Notes under the pieces: generated by a model
The model's input: only the letters and a program-made list of their open reading frames with translations
Told to the model about the DNA's origin: nothing
Databases searched by the model: none
Assembly: GCA_964352905.1 (NCBI GenBank)
Contig: CAYGTS010000151.1
Coordinates: 1 to 5,807, forward strand
Origin: CAYGTS01 sp964352905
GTDB taxonomy: Bacteria; Pseudomonadota; Gammaproteobacteria; JAHCLG01
Direction of reading: 5' to 3'
DNA: 5,807 nt
Program-made: the position numbers and the translations under genes
Shown: one piece after another, positions 1 through 4,984 of the stretch
Numbering within the stretch: position 1 is the stretch's first letter
Layout of the letters: each line of letters opens with the position of its first letter

Positions 1-47
1 TTAGCCCAAACGCCAGTCCTCTTGATAAGCGGGGATCAGGGCGTTCC
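1..47. repeat. GC-rich segment with an internal inverted repeat, possibly the end of a mobile or repeat element
   Basis: By direct count the first 60 bases are about 55% G+C, clearly above the AT-rich sequence that follows. AACGCC at 9-14 is the exact reverse complement of GGCGTT at 40-45. CTT at 21-23 can pair with AAG at 27-29 inside, so an imperfect hairpin is possible. On the minus strand the frame ending in TAA at 3-1 stays open only to about 75 and has no start codon, so I do not call a gene. The composition shift and the adjoining degenerate repeat suggest the edge of an inserted or dispersed element, but no family is recognised and the window edge cuts it off. Confidence 0.3.
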
Positions 48-73
48 CATCTACATGGTGAATAGTTACAAAA
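48..73 (+). repeat. Degenerate dispersed repeat, type 2, copy A
   Basis: These 26 bases match 1154-1179 at 22 of 26 positions without gaps. The strongest shared core is TGAATAGTTAC. This copy lies at the border between the GC-rich left edge and the AT-rich 3' flank of the neighbouring gene. It is non-coding here. Its nature (mobile-element terminus, remnant or interspersed repeat) cannot be settled from two copies. Confidence 0.45.
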
Positions 74-82
74 AACTAAAGT

Positions 83-946
83 TTATTCCGACCAACTAAT
101 CGCATCCACATCTTCAAAATAAAGATCAGCGCCATTGGCAAATTTAATTAAACCAGTGGCACTTTTTTCAAAAAAAAGTGAATTACCTTTGATCACAAAT
201 GGGGTATCGCCATCAATACTCAGTGTCCAACTTTCTTCACCATACAATTCTTCAGAAGGGCCGTGTTTAACTTCGGATAATTCGATCATGCGTGGCCAAA
301 TATCAAATTCAGTTTCAAAAATATCAACATGTTGTCCTATGCTAAAGTTATTCGCATACTCATCTTGAGAACTAAAAGAAATTTTGTAATTAGTATCATA
401 GTAGGAGTACGATTGAAGGTAATCATCAATCAGAAAAGCCATTGCTTCATCAGCATAAATTTGCTCTATAAATGACTGATTATTACTGCTTTCGGTCAGT
501 TTAATTTTGGCGTTGCCTAAATGATGCGATATGTTTTCATTATCCACCACGCGGAAATTAATGGTATAACGATGATTATCAAGTTGCTGTGATGTTTCTA
601 GCAAAATCGATTCAAATAATTCTGCGTAAGTTGCTACAGAATCCTCGCCTTGGAAAATAAGCTGATGCGTTTTAGGATTGTAACCACCTTCTGGTAGCGA
701 AATATTGGTATTTTGAAGCAAAAATTGATCCTGTTGTTTCACAACTGTAAAATTACTATCGATATCTAGTTTATCTTTTCGTGTGTAGCCTTTGGTAATA
801 GTAATGATTGCTTTAACAATACTAGGAAACGGTTGATTATAAAGCTCAAATTCTGGAATAATCAAAATAGGCGTTAAACAATTAATGTTTTTTTTGTTAA
901 CAACAGGGTTGTGTAAATCCCGCCGGTTACGACCTAAGGCAGCCAT
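83..946 (-). CDS. Hypothetical protein with one cadherin/VCBS-like beta repeat; possible fragment of a large surface protein
   Basis: The protein has 287 aa from the ATG at 946, chosen because a GGAG lies 7 bases upstream. The frame stays open further upstream to about 1060 but offers only a TTG (997) without a ribosome site. Residues about 25-137 follow the pattern of repeats in giant bacterial adhesins: an alternating beta stretch ending in GY, then YNPKTHQLIFQGEDSVATY (residues 89-107), then AELFESI and a closing strand INFRVVDNEN. This resembles the usual 'T-G-T-L-T-L-S-G-x-D-S-V-A-x-Y' core. Residues about 240-286 (SWTLSIDGDTPF, then GLIKFANGADLYFEDVDAISW) resemble the 'G-x-I-x-F-x-D-G-x-x-L-x-F' modules found near the ends of such proteins. 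There is no signal peptide, membrane segment or second repeat. Known members are secreted or cell-surface proteins of thousands of residues, so this may be a 5'-truncated remnant re-using an internal start, or a small stand-alone protein. Function unknown. Confidence 0.6.
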   Translation of the reverse strand: MAALGRNRRDLHNPVVNKKNINCLTPILIIPEFELYNQPFPSIVKAIITITKGYTRKDKLDIDSNFTVVKQQDQFLLQNTNISLPEGGYNPKTHQLIFQGEDSVATYAELFESILLETSQQLDNHRYTINFRVVDNENISHHLGNAKIKLTESSNNQSFIEQIYADEAMAFLIDDYLQSYSYYDTNYKISFSSQDEYANNFSIGQHVDIFETEFDIWPRMIELSEVKHGPSEELYGEESWTLSIDGDTPFVIKGNSLFFEKSATGLIKFANGADLYFEDVDAISWSE

Positions 947-953
947 TTGCAGA

Positions 954-957
954 CTCC
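954..957 (-). promoter_or_regulatory. Ribosome binding site that fixes the start at 946
   Basis: On the minus strand GGAG is followed by 7 bases and then ATG (946-944). The longer reading from TTG at 997 has no comparable site, so the shorter protein beginning MAALGRN is preferred. Confidence 0.5.
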
Positions 958-1025
958 AACTATTAAAGATTGCTTTTATTTTTTTAGTATAGCCCAAATT
1001 TTGCGTAAAATCTGCTAAGCCACCT

Positions 1026-1052
1026 ACTTGCTTAAATTGAATTTTTTCAAGT
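1026..1052. repeat. Interrupted palindrome
   Basis: ACTTG (1026-1030) pairs with CAAGT (1048-1052), and AAATT (1034-1038) pairs with AATTT (1040-1044). Both pairs share the same centre at base 1039, with three unpaired positions on each side between them. It lies upstream of the surface-protein-like gene on the minus strand. It has no T-tract placement typical of a terminator, so it may be an operator-like site or chance in AT-rich DNA. Confidence 0.25.
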
Positions 1053-1126
1053 GGTTAAAAAGTTCAAAAAAACAGCATAGCTATTTAGCAAAGTTGTATC
1101 TACTCAGCAAATTTAACCATGAATTT

Positions 1127-1148
1127 ACCAAGAACGTTCAGATTTGGT
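1127..1148 (+). repeat. Short dispersed repeat, type 1, copy A, with hairpin potential
   Basis: The core CAAGAACGTTCAGATTTG (1129-1146) recurs at 5786-5803 with one mismatch in 18. It is bracketed by ACCAA (1127-1131) and TTGGT (1144-1148), which are reverse complements and enclose a 12-base loop. In the second copy the bracketing bases differ but still pair. A type 2 repeat follows within 6 bases, so the two may be parts of one element. Not coding. Confidence 0.5.
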
Positions 1149-1153
1149 GATCT

Positions 1154-1179
1154 CATCTAAAGGATGAATAGTTACCAAA
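1154..1179 (+). repeat. Degenerate dispersed repeat, type 2, copy B
   Basis: Same orientation and 22 of 26 identities with 48-73; shared core TGAATAGTTAC. It lies 5 bases right of the type 1 repeat and just beyond the 3' end of the small minus-strand gene. The interval between the two type 2 copies contains the whole surface-protein-like gene, so these direct repeats flank it. Confidence 0.45.
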
Positions 1180-1192
1180 TGGCTTTAAAATG

Positions 1193-1402
1193 CTAGATGC
1201 GTAATCCCGCTAGCAATTGTTTCTCAAGCGCTAAGCAGTTACGCAGAGCAGATTCTTCAGCAGCAATTTTTTCTTGCAACTTGGTGATATTAGAAATATG
1301 GCGATTAAATTTATCACGATTTTCTTGAATGGCAAACGATACTTCTGGATTAATCATAAAGGCAAAATCTGTTTTTTGTTGTTGTGCTAGATTATCTCTC
1401 AT
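1193..1402 (-). CDS. Small hypothetical helical protein (69 aa)
   Basis: I do not recognise this protein. It is soluble, with no signal peptide or membrane segment. Residues from about 30 onward (SNITKLQEKIAAEESALRNC and beyond) are rich in A, E, K, L and Q with heptad-like hydrophobic spacing, suggesting a single long helix or short coiled coil. There is one cysteine. The case for a real gene is translational: AAGGAGG at 1417-1411 is a near-perfect Shine-Dalgarno sequence, 8 bases before ATG at 1402 and 5 bases before an in-frame GTG at 1405, so the protein is 69 or 70 aa. A candidate extended -10 lies about 40 bases upstream. It is separated from hutG by a 175-base non-coding spacer and is probably transcribed on its own. 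The role could be structural or regulatory; nothing decides between them. Confidence 0.65.
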   Translation of the reverse strand: MRDNLAQQQKTDFAFMINPEVSFAIQENRDKFNRHISNITKLQEKIAAEESALRNCLALEKQLLAGLRI

Positions 1403-1410
1403 CACATTTT

Positions 1411-1417
1411 CCTCCTT
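1411..1417 (-). promoter_or_regulatory. Strong Shine-Dalgarno site of the small helical protein
   Basis: AAGGAGG on the minus strand is the best ribosome binding site in the window, far stronger than those of hutG, hutI, birA or coaX. Spacing is 8 bases to ATG (1402) and 5 to GTG (1405). It implies efficient translation of the 69-aa product. Confidence 0.75.
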
Positions 1418-1440
1418 GAAAAAGTGTTTAGGGGATGGAG

Positions 1441-1449
1441 ATTAAAGCA
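1441..1449 (-). promoter_or_regulatory. Candidate extended -10 promoter element for the small protein
   Basis: On the minus strand TGCTTTAAT fits the extended -10 form TGnTATAAT with one mismatch. Transcription would start near 1434, leaving a leader of about 30 bases that contains the strong ribosome site. No good -35 is seen; instead long A/T-tracts lie upstream and could act as an UP element. Assigned by pattern only. Confidence 0.35.
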
Positions 1450-1450
1450 C

Positions 1451-1516
1451 AAAAAAAAATAAATAAAAAGGGTATTTGTGAAAAAAAAATTTAGCAGCAG
1501 AACAAGCTGTGGATAA
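1451..1516. promoter_or_regulatory. A-tract-rich spacer with one consensus DnaA box
   Basis: Two runs of nine A (1451-1459 and 1481-1489) start exactly 30 bases apart, with a further AAAAA at 1465-1469, a spacing close to whole helical turns and suggestive of intrinsic curvature. TGTGGATAA at 1508-1516 is the exact reverse complement of the DnaA box TTATCCACA. Only one such box is visible, so this is not an origin call. It may be a DnaA-regulated promoter region for the small gene, or coincidence. Confidence 0.35.
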
Positions 1517-1577
1517 GTTGTTGGTAAGGTGAGTATAAACTGTGAGGTAGTTTTTTTGCACAAAATTTAGGCAAATA

Positions 1578-2567
1578 TCAAAAGCTAAATTTCAAAAAGT
1601 TAGCGACTAGATGGGCTGCAAGCTGGGCCGTTTTATTATCTTGATCAAGAGGTGGTGCCAATTCAACAATATCAAAACTGATGATCTTATTTGTCCTAAC
1701 TATAAACTCGAGTAAAGGTAAGACTTGTTGCAGCCATAAACCATTCACTTGCGGTGCACTGACCCCCGGTGCAATCACATTTGCAAACACATCTAAGCAT
1801 AACGTAAGGTAAATTTGTTGGTGTTTATCCATAAAATTTGCTAATGATTGTGTGATTATTTCCTTGTTATTGCTGTGATGAATTTGATTAGCAAAAATAG
1901 TTTTCACTCCTAAATTTTTAGCTGTTGTAAAGAGTGATGCGGTATTAGCTAATTCTTGAATACCAATGACAAAATAATCAAAATCAAGTTGCAACTTATG
2001 ATAATAATTTGCCATTTGTAGAAAAGGTGTACCTGAGCTCCCTTTATTGCCAGGTAATAATGGGCGTAAATCATAATGCGCATCAAAATTAATAATACCA
2101 ATGGGCTTACCGTGATTGAATTGCATGATGCCCTGAAAATGCCCCCAAGCCGTTTCATGACCACCTCCAATCACAATCGGATGCAAACCAGCATCTAGTA
2201 AACTAGCGCAGATTACTGCCAAACTTTTTTGCGCGTTTTCTAAATCATCATCATGACATACGATATCCCCGCAGTCATAAAGCACAACATCTTGTGGTAA
2301 ATGATTAGCAAGCTTTGCAAACTGTTGACGAAAATGTTGTGGGCCTGTTTTTGCACCAGGATTTCCTAAGTTACGAATAACACCGGCATCACAAGCGAAA
2401 CCTAATAAACAAAATGCATTATTCGGTAATATTTTTGTGGTTGTTAAATCAAGCAGCTCAACAATTTGGAAAAAACGTTCTCGCACCAAACTATCACGCC
2501 GCCCTGTCCAAAAAGCAGGAGTGGGTGCTTGGTAATGTTGTTGCCAGTGAGGTGTTTTACATTGCAT
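1578..2567 (-). CDS. hutG: Formimidoylglutamase (formiminoglutamate hydrolase), HutG
   Basis: Cytoplasmic manganese enzyme of the arginase/ureohydrolase family that hydrolyses N-formimino-L-glutamate to L-glutamate and formamide, the last step of the histidine utilisation pathway. At 329 aa it is about normal length. Metal ligands are visible in the family order: His137 in GGGHE, Asp162/His164/Asp166 in NFDAHYD, and Asp259 in LCLDVFANVIAPGVSAP. The APGVSAP sequence is characteristic of HutG rather than arginase or agmatinase. GSSGTPF (176-182) is the substrate-side loop, and Glu302 in IVELAPPLDQDN sits near the C-terminus as in relatives. The first Asp of the usual DxD metal pair reads as Cys257; I believe this occurs in some HutG proteins but cannot verify it here. 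Start ATG 2567 has only a weak GGA upstream. The gene is divergent from hutI across 54 bases, supporting the pathway assignment. Confidence 0.93.
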   Translation of the reverse strand: MQCKTPHWQQHYQAPTPAFWTGRRDSLVRERFFQIVELLDLTTTKILPNNAFCLLGFACDAGVIRNLGNPGAKTGPQHFRQQFAKLANHLPQDVVLYDCGDIVCHDDDLENAQKSLAVICASLLDAGLHPIVIGGGHETAWGHFQGIMQFNHGKPIGIINFDAHYDLRPLLPGNKGSSGTPFLQMANYYHKLQLDFDYFVIGIQELANTASLFTTAKNLGVKTIFANQIHHSNNKEIITQSLANFMDKHQQIYLTLCLDVFANVIAPGVSAPQVNGLWLQQVLPLLEFIVRTNKIISFDIVELAPPLDQDNKTAQLAAHLVANFLKFSF

Positions 2568-2620
2568 TTTAATTTCCGATTGCTATAGTGGATAAAAGCG
2601 TGCACTAGAGTTATTGTAAA
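2562..2620. promoter_or_regulatory. Divergent hutG/hutI promoter region
   Basis: The 54-base gap must hold both promoters. For hutI (plus), TGCTATAGT (2581-2589) is an extended -10 with one mismatch, and TTGCAT (2562-2567, overlapping the hutG start codon) stands 16 bases upstream as a -35; the start would be near 2596. For hutG (minus), TTTACA (2620-2615) followed after 17 bases by TTTTAT (2597-2592) is a weaker candidate. The two would overlap, so polymerase at one could hinder the other. I see no clear HutC-type palindromic operator, only the 6-base palindrome GTGCAC at 2600-2605. Confidence 0.4.
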
Positions 2621-2621
2621 C

Positions 2622-3872
2622 ATGAGCCACCAGCTAAAGCAACTACACACTATTTCTGCAATGTGGATTAATGCCAACCTTGCAACCATGACAGAGCAAG
2701 GCATGCTGCAAAATGCTGCCTTAGCTATTATTAACGATGAAATTGCGTGGGTTGGTAAAACCACAGATATCAGCCAAGCAACTTTACAAAAGTTAACTTG
2801 TCCAATTTATGATTGTAAAAATGCCTGGATTACCCCTGGTTTAATCGATTGCCATACGCATTTGGTTTATGCTGGTAATCGTGAAAATGAATTTAATCTG
2901 CGTTTGCAAGGCAAAACCTATGTTGAAATTGCGGCAATGGGTGGTGGCATTAAAGCCACAGTCAATGCTACGCGGCAAGCTTCTTTTGAGGAACTATTAG
3001 CACAGTCAACACCACGCTTAAAAGCATTACTTGCAGAAGGTGTGACAACCGTTGAAATTAAATCAGGTTATGGTTTAGATTTAGCAACTGAAAAAAAAAT
3101 GCTACAAGTTGCGGAAAAACTCAGCAAACAATTTCCTGTCACGATTCAAAAAACCTTTTTAGGCGCGCATGCCTTACCCAATGAATATAAAAATAATGCT
3201 GATGACTATGTTCAATTTATTATTGATAACATGTTGCCGCAATTACACGCCGAAGGCTTAATTGACGCTATCGATGGTTTTTGTGAAAAAATTGCTTTCA
3301 CACGTGAACAAATTACTAAACTATTTAAACGAGCAAAAGCATTAAACATACCGCTTAAATTACATGCAGAGCAACTATCCGATCAAGGCGGGGCGGCGAT
3401 GGCTGCTAACATGCAAGCATTATCTTGCGATCATCTTGAATATATCACCGAAGCAGCAATCGAGGTAATGGCCGCGAATAACACCGTTGCGGTGTTATTG
3501 CCGGGTGCTTATTATTTTTTACAAGAAACGCGCAAACCGCCTATTGATTTATTACGCCAATATAAAGTGCCGATTGCTATCGCAACTGATTGTAATCCCG
3601 GTAGCTCACCGACTTGCTCCTTATTATTAATGATGAACATGGCTTGTGTGTTATGGGGGCTGACTCCCAGTGAAGCATTAGCGGCTGTTACCATCAATGC
3701 TGCAAAAGCATTAGGCTATCATGATCACCTGGGAAGCATCCAAGTTGGTAGCAAAGCAGATTTTGTAATTTGGGATGTTAATAGCCCAACCGAGCTTGCT
3801 TATTTTTTTGGAAGAAATCCAATTCAGTCGATCGTGAAAAACGGAATCAAACGACCAGTCGATCATGAATAG
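2622..3872 (+). CDS. hutI: Imidazolonepropionase, HutI
   Basis: Cytoplasmic metal-dependent amidohydrolase that opens 4-imidazolone-5-propanoate to N-formimino-L-glutamate, the third step of histidine degradation and the substrate source for HutG. The 416 aa are close to the family's roughly 400-410. Seen in order: the metal-binding HTH at 78-80 within GLIDCHTHLVYAG, Arg87 in GNRENEF, the KSGYGLD segment (147-153), His183 in LGAHALP, His248 in LHAEQLSDQGG, His271 in DHLEY, and metal ligand Asp323 in ATDCNPGSSP. These are the diagnostic HutI motifs and all expected ligands are intact. ATG 2622 is the natural start although its ribosome site is weak. An extended -10 lies about 35 bases upstream. 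It is read away from hutG; the next gene, birA, is unrelated in pathway and separated by 125 bases containing a hairpin. Confidence 0.95.
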   Translation: MSHQLKQLHTISAMWINANLATMTEQGMLQNAALAIINDEIAWVGKTTDISQATLQKLTCPIYDCKNAWITPGLIDCHTHLVYAGNRENEFNLRLQGKTYVEIAAMGGGIKATVNATRQASFEELLAQSTPRLKALLAEGVTTVEIKSGYGLDLATEKKMLQVAEKLSKQFPVTIQKTFLGAHALPNEYKNNADDYVQFIIDNMLPQLHAEGLIDAIDGFCEKIAFTREQITKLFKRAKALNIPLKLHAEQLSDQGGAAMAANMQALSCDHLEYITEAAIEVMAANNTVAVLLPGAYYFLQETRKPPIDLLRQYKVPIAIATDCNPGSSPTCSLLLMMNMACVLWGLTPSEALAAVTINAAKALGYHDHLGSIQVGSKADFVIWDVNSPTELAYFFGRNPIQSIVKNGIKRPVDHE

Positions 3873-3933
3873 TAAAATATACGACTACTCTAGCCTGCAA
3901 CAAGAATATTCCCTACAATAGCTGTCCTCGTGG

Positions 3934-3969
3934 TCAGGTTTAATGAAAGGATTTTCTTATTAAACCTGA
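3934..3969. repeat. Perfect 11-bp inverted repeat (hairpin) between hutI and birA
   Basis: TCAGGTTTAAT (3934-3944) and ATTAAACCTGA (3959-3969) are exact reverse complements around 14 bases. Inside, GAAA (3945-3948) can pair with TTTC (3953-3956) across a 2-base bulge, leaving a GGAT loop. It begins 61 bases after the hutI stop and ends 28 bases before the birA ATG. No T-run follows on either strand, so it is not a standard intrinsic terminator, though it could stabilise the hutI mRNA 3' end or act in the birA leader. The half-sites run GGTTT then AAACC, the opposite order to the known BirA operator. Confidence 0.6.
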
Positions 3970-3980
3970 AGTGAATCAGG
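3965..3980 (+). promoter_or_regulatory. Alternative hairpin competing with the 11-bp hairpin upstream of birA
   Basis: CCTGA (3965-3969), the end of the right arm of the large hairpin, can instead pair with TCAGG (3976-3980) around a 6-base loop. The two foldings are mutually exclusive, and the second ends 3 bases before the birA ribosome-site candidate. The layout is that of a leader switch, but a 5-bp match this short can arise by chance and no regulatory evidence exists. Confidence 0.25.
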
Positions 3981-3983
3981 CAA

Positions 3984-3988
3984 GAGAG
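3984..3988 (+). promoter_or_regulatory. Probable ribosome binding site of birA
   Basis: GAGAG stands 9 bases before ATG at 3998. The alternative in-frame GTG at 3971 lies directly after the hairpin arm with no purine-rich site before it. This favours the start at 3998, which also gives the usual BirA N-terminus. Confidence 0.45.
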
Positions 3989-3997
3989 TATATAATA

Positions 3998-4978
3998 ATG
4001 GGACAGCTTCATAAGGTGCTTAGTTTATTAGCGGATGGTAATTTTCATTCAGGAGAAGTGATCGGCAAAAAATTACAAGTGAGTCGTAGTGCAATTTGGA
4101 AAACATTAAAACATTGTCGGAATTTAGAGATAGACTTACATACTGTGCGTGGGCGAGGATACCGGATACCAGGTGGCATGGAATTATTAAATAGTGAAAC
4201 TATCACTCAATCATTGAATCAAAAAAATGTAAAGAGAATCGTACAGCTAGATATTTTAGATTGTGTTGATTCTACTAATCAATATTTATTAAATCTAAAA
4301 ACTAATCTGAGTGGTTATGTGTGCCTTGCTGAAAAACAAGTAGCCGGTCGCGGTAGGCGTGGCAGGCAATGGCTCTCTCCCTATGGTCATAATATTTATT
4401 TATCACTGTTATGGCATTTTTCATTAAGCTTATCGCGCCTGGGTGGTTTAAGTTTAGTGGTTGGCATTGCTGTGATTAAAGCGTTACAGCGTTATGGCCT
4501 TGCCGACCTATCCTTAAAATGGCCCAATGATATTTTATATCAAGACAAAAAATTAGGTGGCATTTTAGTTGAAATTTCAGGGGATGTTGCAGAGCAATGT
4601 CGCGTTGTCATAGGCGTTGGCATCAATACCAATATGCCAAAAAATACGGCGGAAAAAATTGATCAGCCTTGGATTGATGTGGCTAGTATTATCGAAACAA
4701 CACCTTCACGCAATGCGATTGCCGGCAATATTATTGATGAATTGCTAACGATGTTACCACAATTTCAACAACAAGGATTTACAAGCTTTCTCAAAGAGTG
4801 GCAACAATTCGACAGCATTCATCAACAAACAGTATACGTTCACACAGCAAATGAAGTTCTCGAGGGCACGGCCGAAGGTATTGATGAACAGGGTAATTTG
4901 CTACTAAAATCAGGCGGTAAACTTCACACGTTTTGTAGTGGTGAAGTCAGCGTGAGAAAAATGTGTAGTGGGTGTTGA
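3998..4978 (+). CDS. birA: Bifunctional biotin--[acetyl-CoA-carboxylase] ligase and biotin operon repressor, BirA
   Basis: Activates biotin with ATP to biotinyl-5'-AMP and transfers it to the carrier lysine of acetyl-CoA carboxylase (BCCP); in relatives with the same N-terminal domain the adenylate-bound dimer represses biotin synthesis genes. From ATG 3998 the protein is 326 aa, close to the 321 of E. coli. The first ~60 residues form a winged helix (GEVIGKKLQVSRSAIWKTLK, wing at VRGRGYRIPGG), so this is the DNA-binding class. The catalytic core has DSTNQ (about 91-95), the adenylate-binding loop GRGRRGR (117-123), KWPND (174-178) and KLGGILVE with Lys185, matching the E. coli catalytic lysine region. 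The C-terminal SH3-like domain (GTAEGIDEQGNLLLKSGG) is present. All key residues are intact. coaX follows after 6 bases, so the two are probably cotranscribed. No biotin synthesis genes or recognisable BirA operator are in the window. Confidence 0.95.
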   Translation: MGQLHKVLSLLADGNFHSGEVIGKKLQVSRSAIWKTLKHCRNLEIDLHTVRGRGYRIPGGMELLNSETITQSLNQKNVKRIVQLDILDCVDSTNQYLLNLKTNLSGYVCLAEKQVAGRGRRGRQWLSPYGHNIYLSLLWHFSLSLSRLGGLSLVVGIAVIKALQRYGLADLSLKWPNDILYQDKKLGGILVEISGDVAEQCRVVIGVGINTNMPKNTAEKIDQPWIDVASIIETTPSRNAIAGNIIDELLTMLPQFQQQGFTSFLKEWQQFDSIHQQTVYVHTANEVLEGTAEGIDEQGNLLLKSGGKLHTFCSGEVSVRKMCSGC

Positions 4979-4984
4979 AACGAT

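Noticed and set aside
66..85. Intrinsic terminator after the 83-946 gene
   Set aside because: Only a 4-bp AAAC/GTTT stem precedes the T-run; with no GC in the upper stem it is too weak to call.
135..368. Plus-strand open frame opposite the surface-protein-like gene
   Set aside because: It is fully antisense to a better-supported gene, has no recognisable domain, and looks like a shadow frame. The same holds for the antisense or out-of-frame readings within hutG and hutI.
947..997. Longer start (TTG 997) for the surface-protein-like gene
   Set aside because: There is no suitably spaced ribosome site, whereas ATG 946 has GGAG at 7 bases.
1508..1516. Replication origin
   Set aside because: Only one consensus DnaA box is visible and no dnaA, rpmH or similar genes are nearby.
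3863..3876. Third copy of the TGAATAGTTAC repeat at the end of hutI
   Set aside because: Only ATGAATAGT matches, it includes the hutI stop codon, and the flanks do not match.
3934..3969. BirA operator (biotin box) upstream of birA
   Set aside because: The spacer length is similar, but the known box runs TTGTAAACC then GGTTTACAA. Here the half-sites are in the reverse order (GGTTT then AAACC), so it does not fit.
3991..3996. Perfect TATAAT as a birA promoter -10
   Set aside because: Transcription would start after the ATG at 3998, and no -35 is seen 16-18 bases upstream. It is better explained as AT-rich sequence before the start codon.
3971..3997. Longer birA start at GTG 3971
   Set aside because: There is no ribosome site before it and the nine extra residues are not typical of BirA; ATG 3998 has GAGAG upstream and gives the normal N-terminus.
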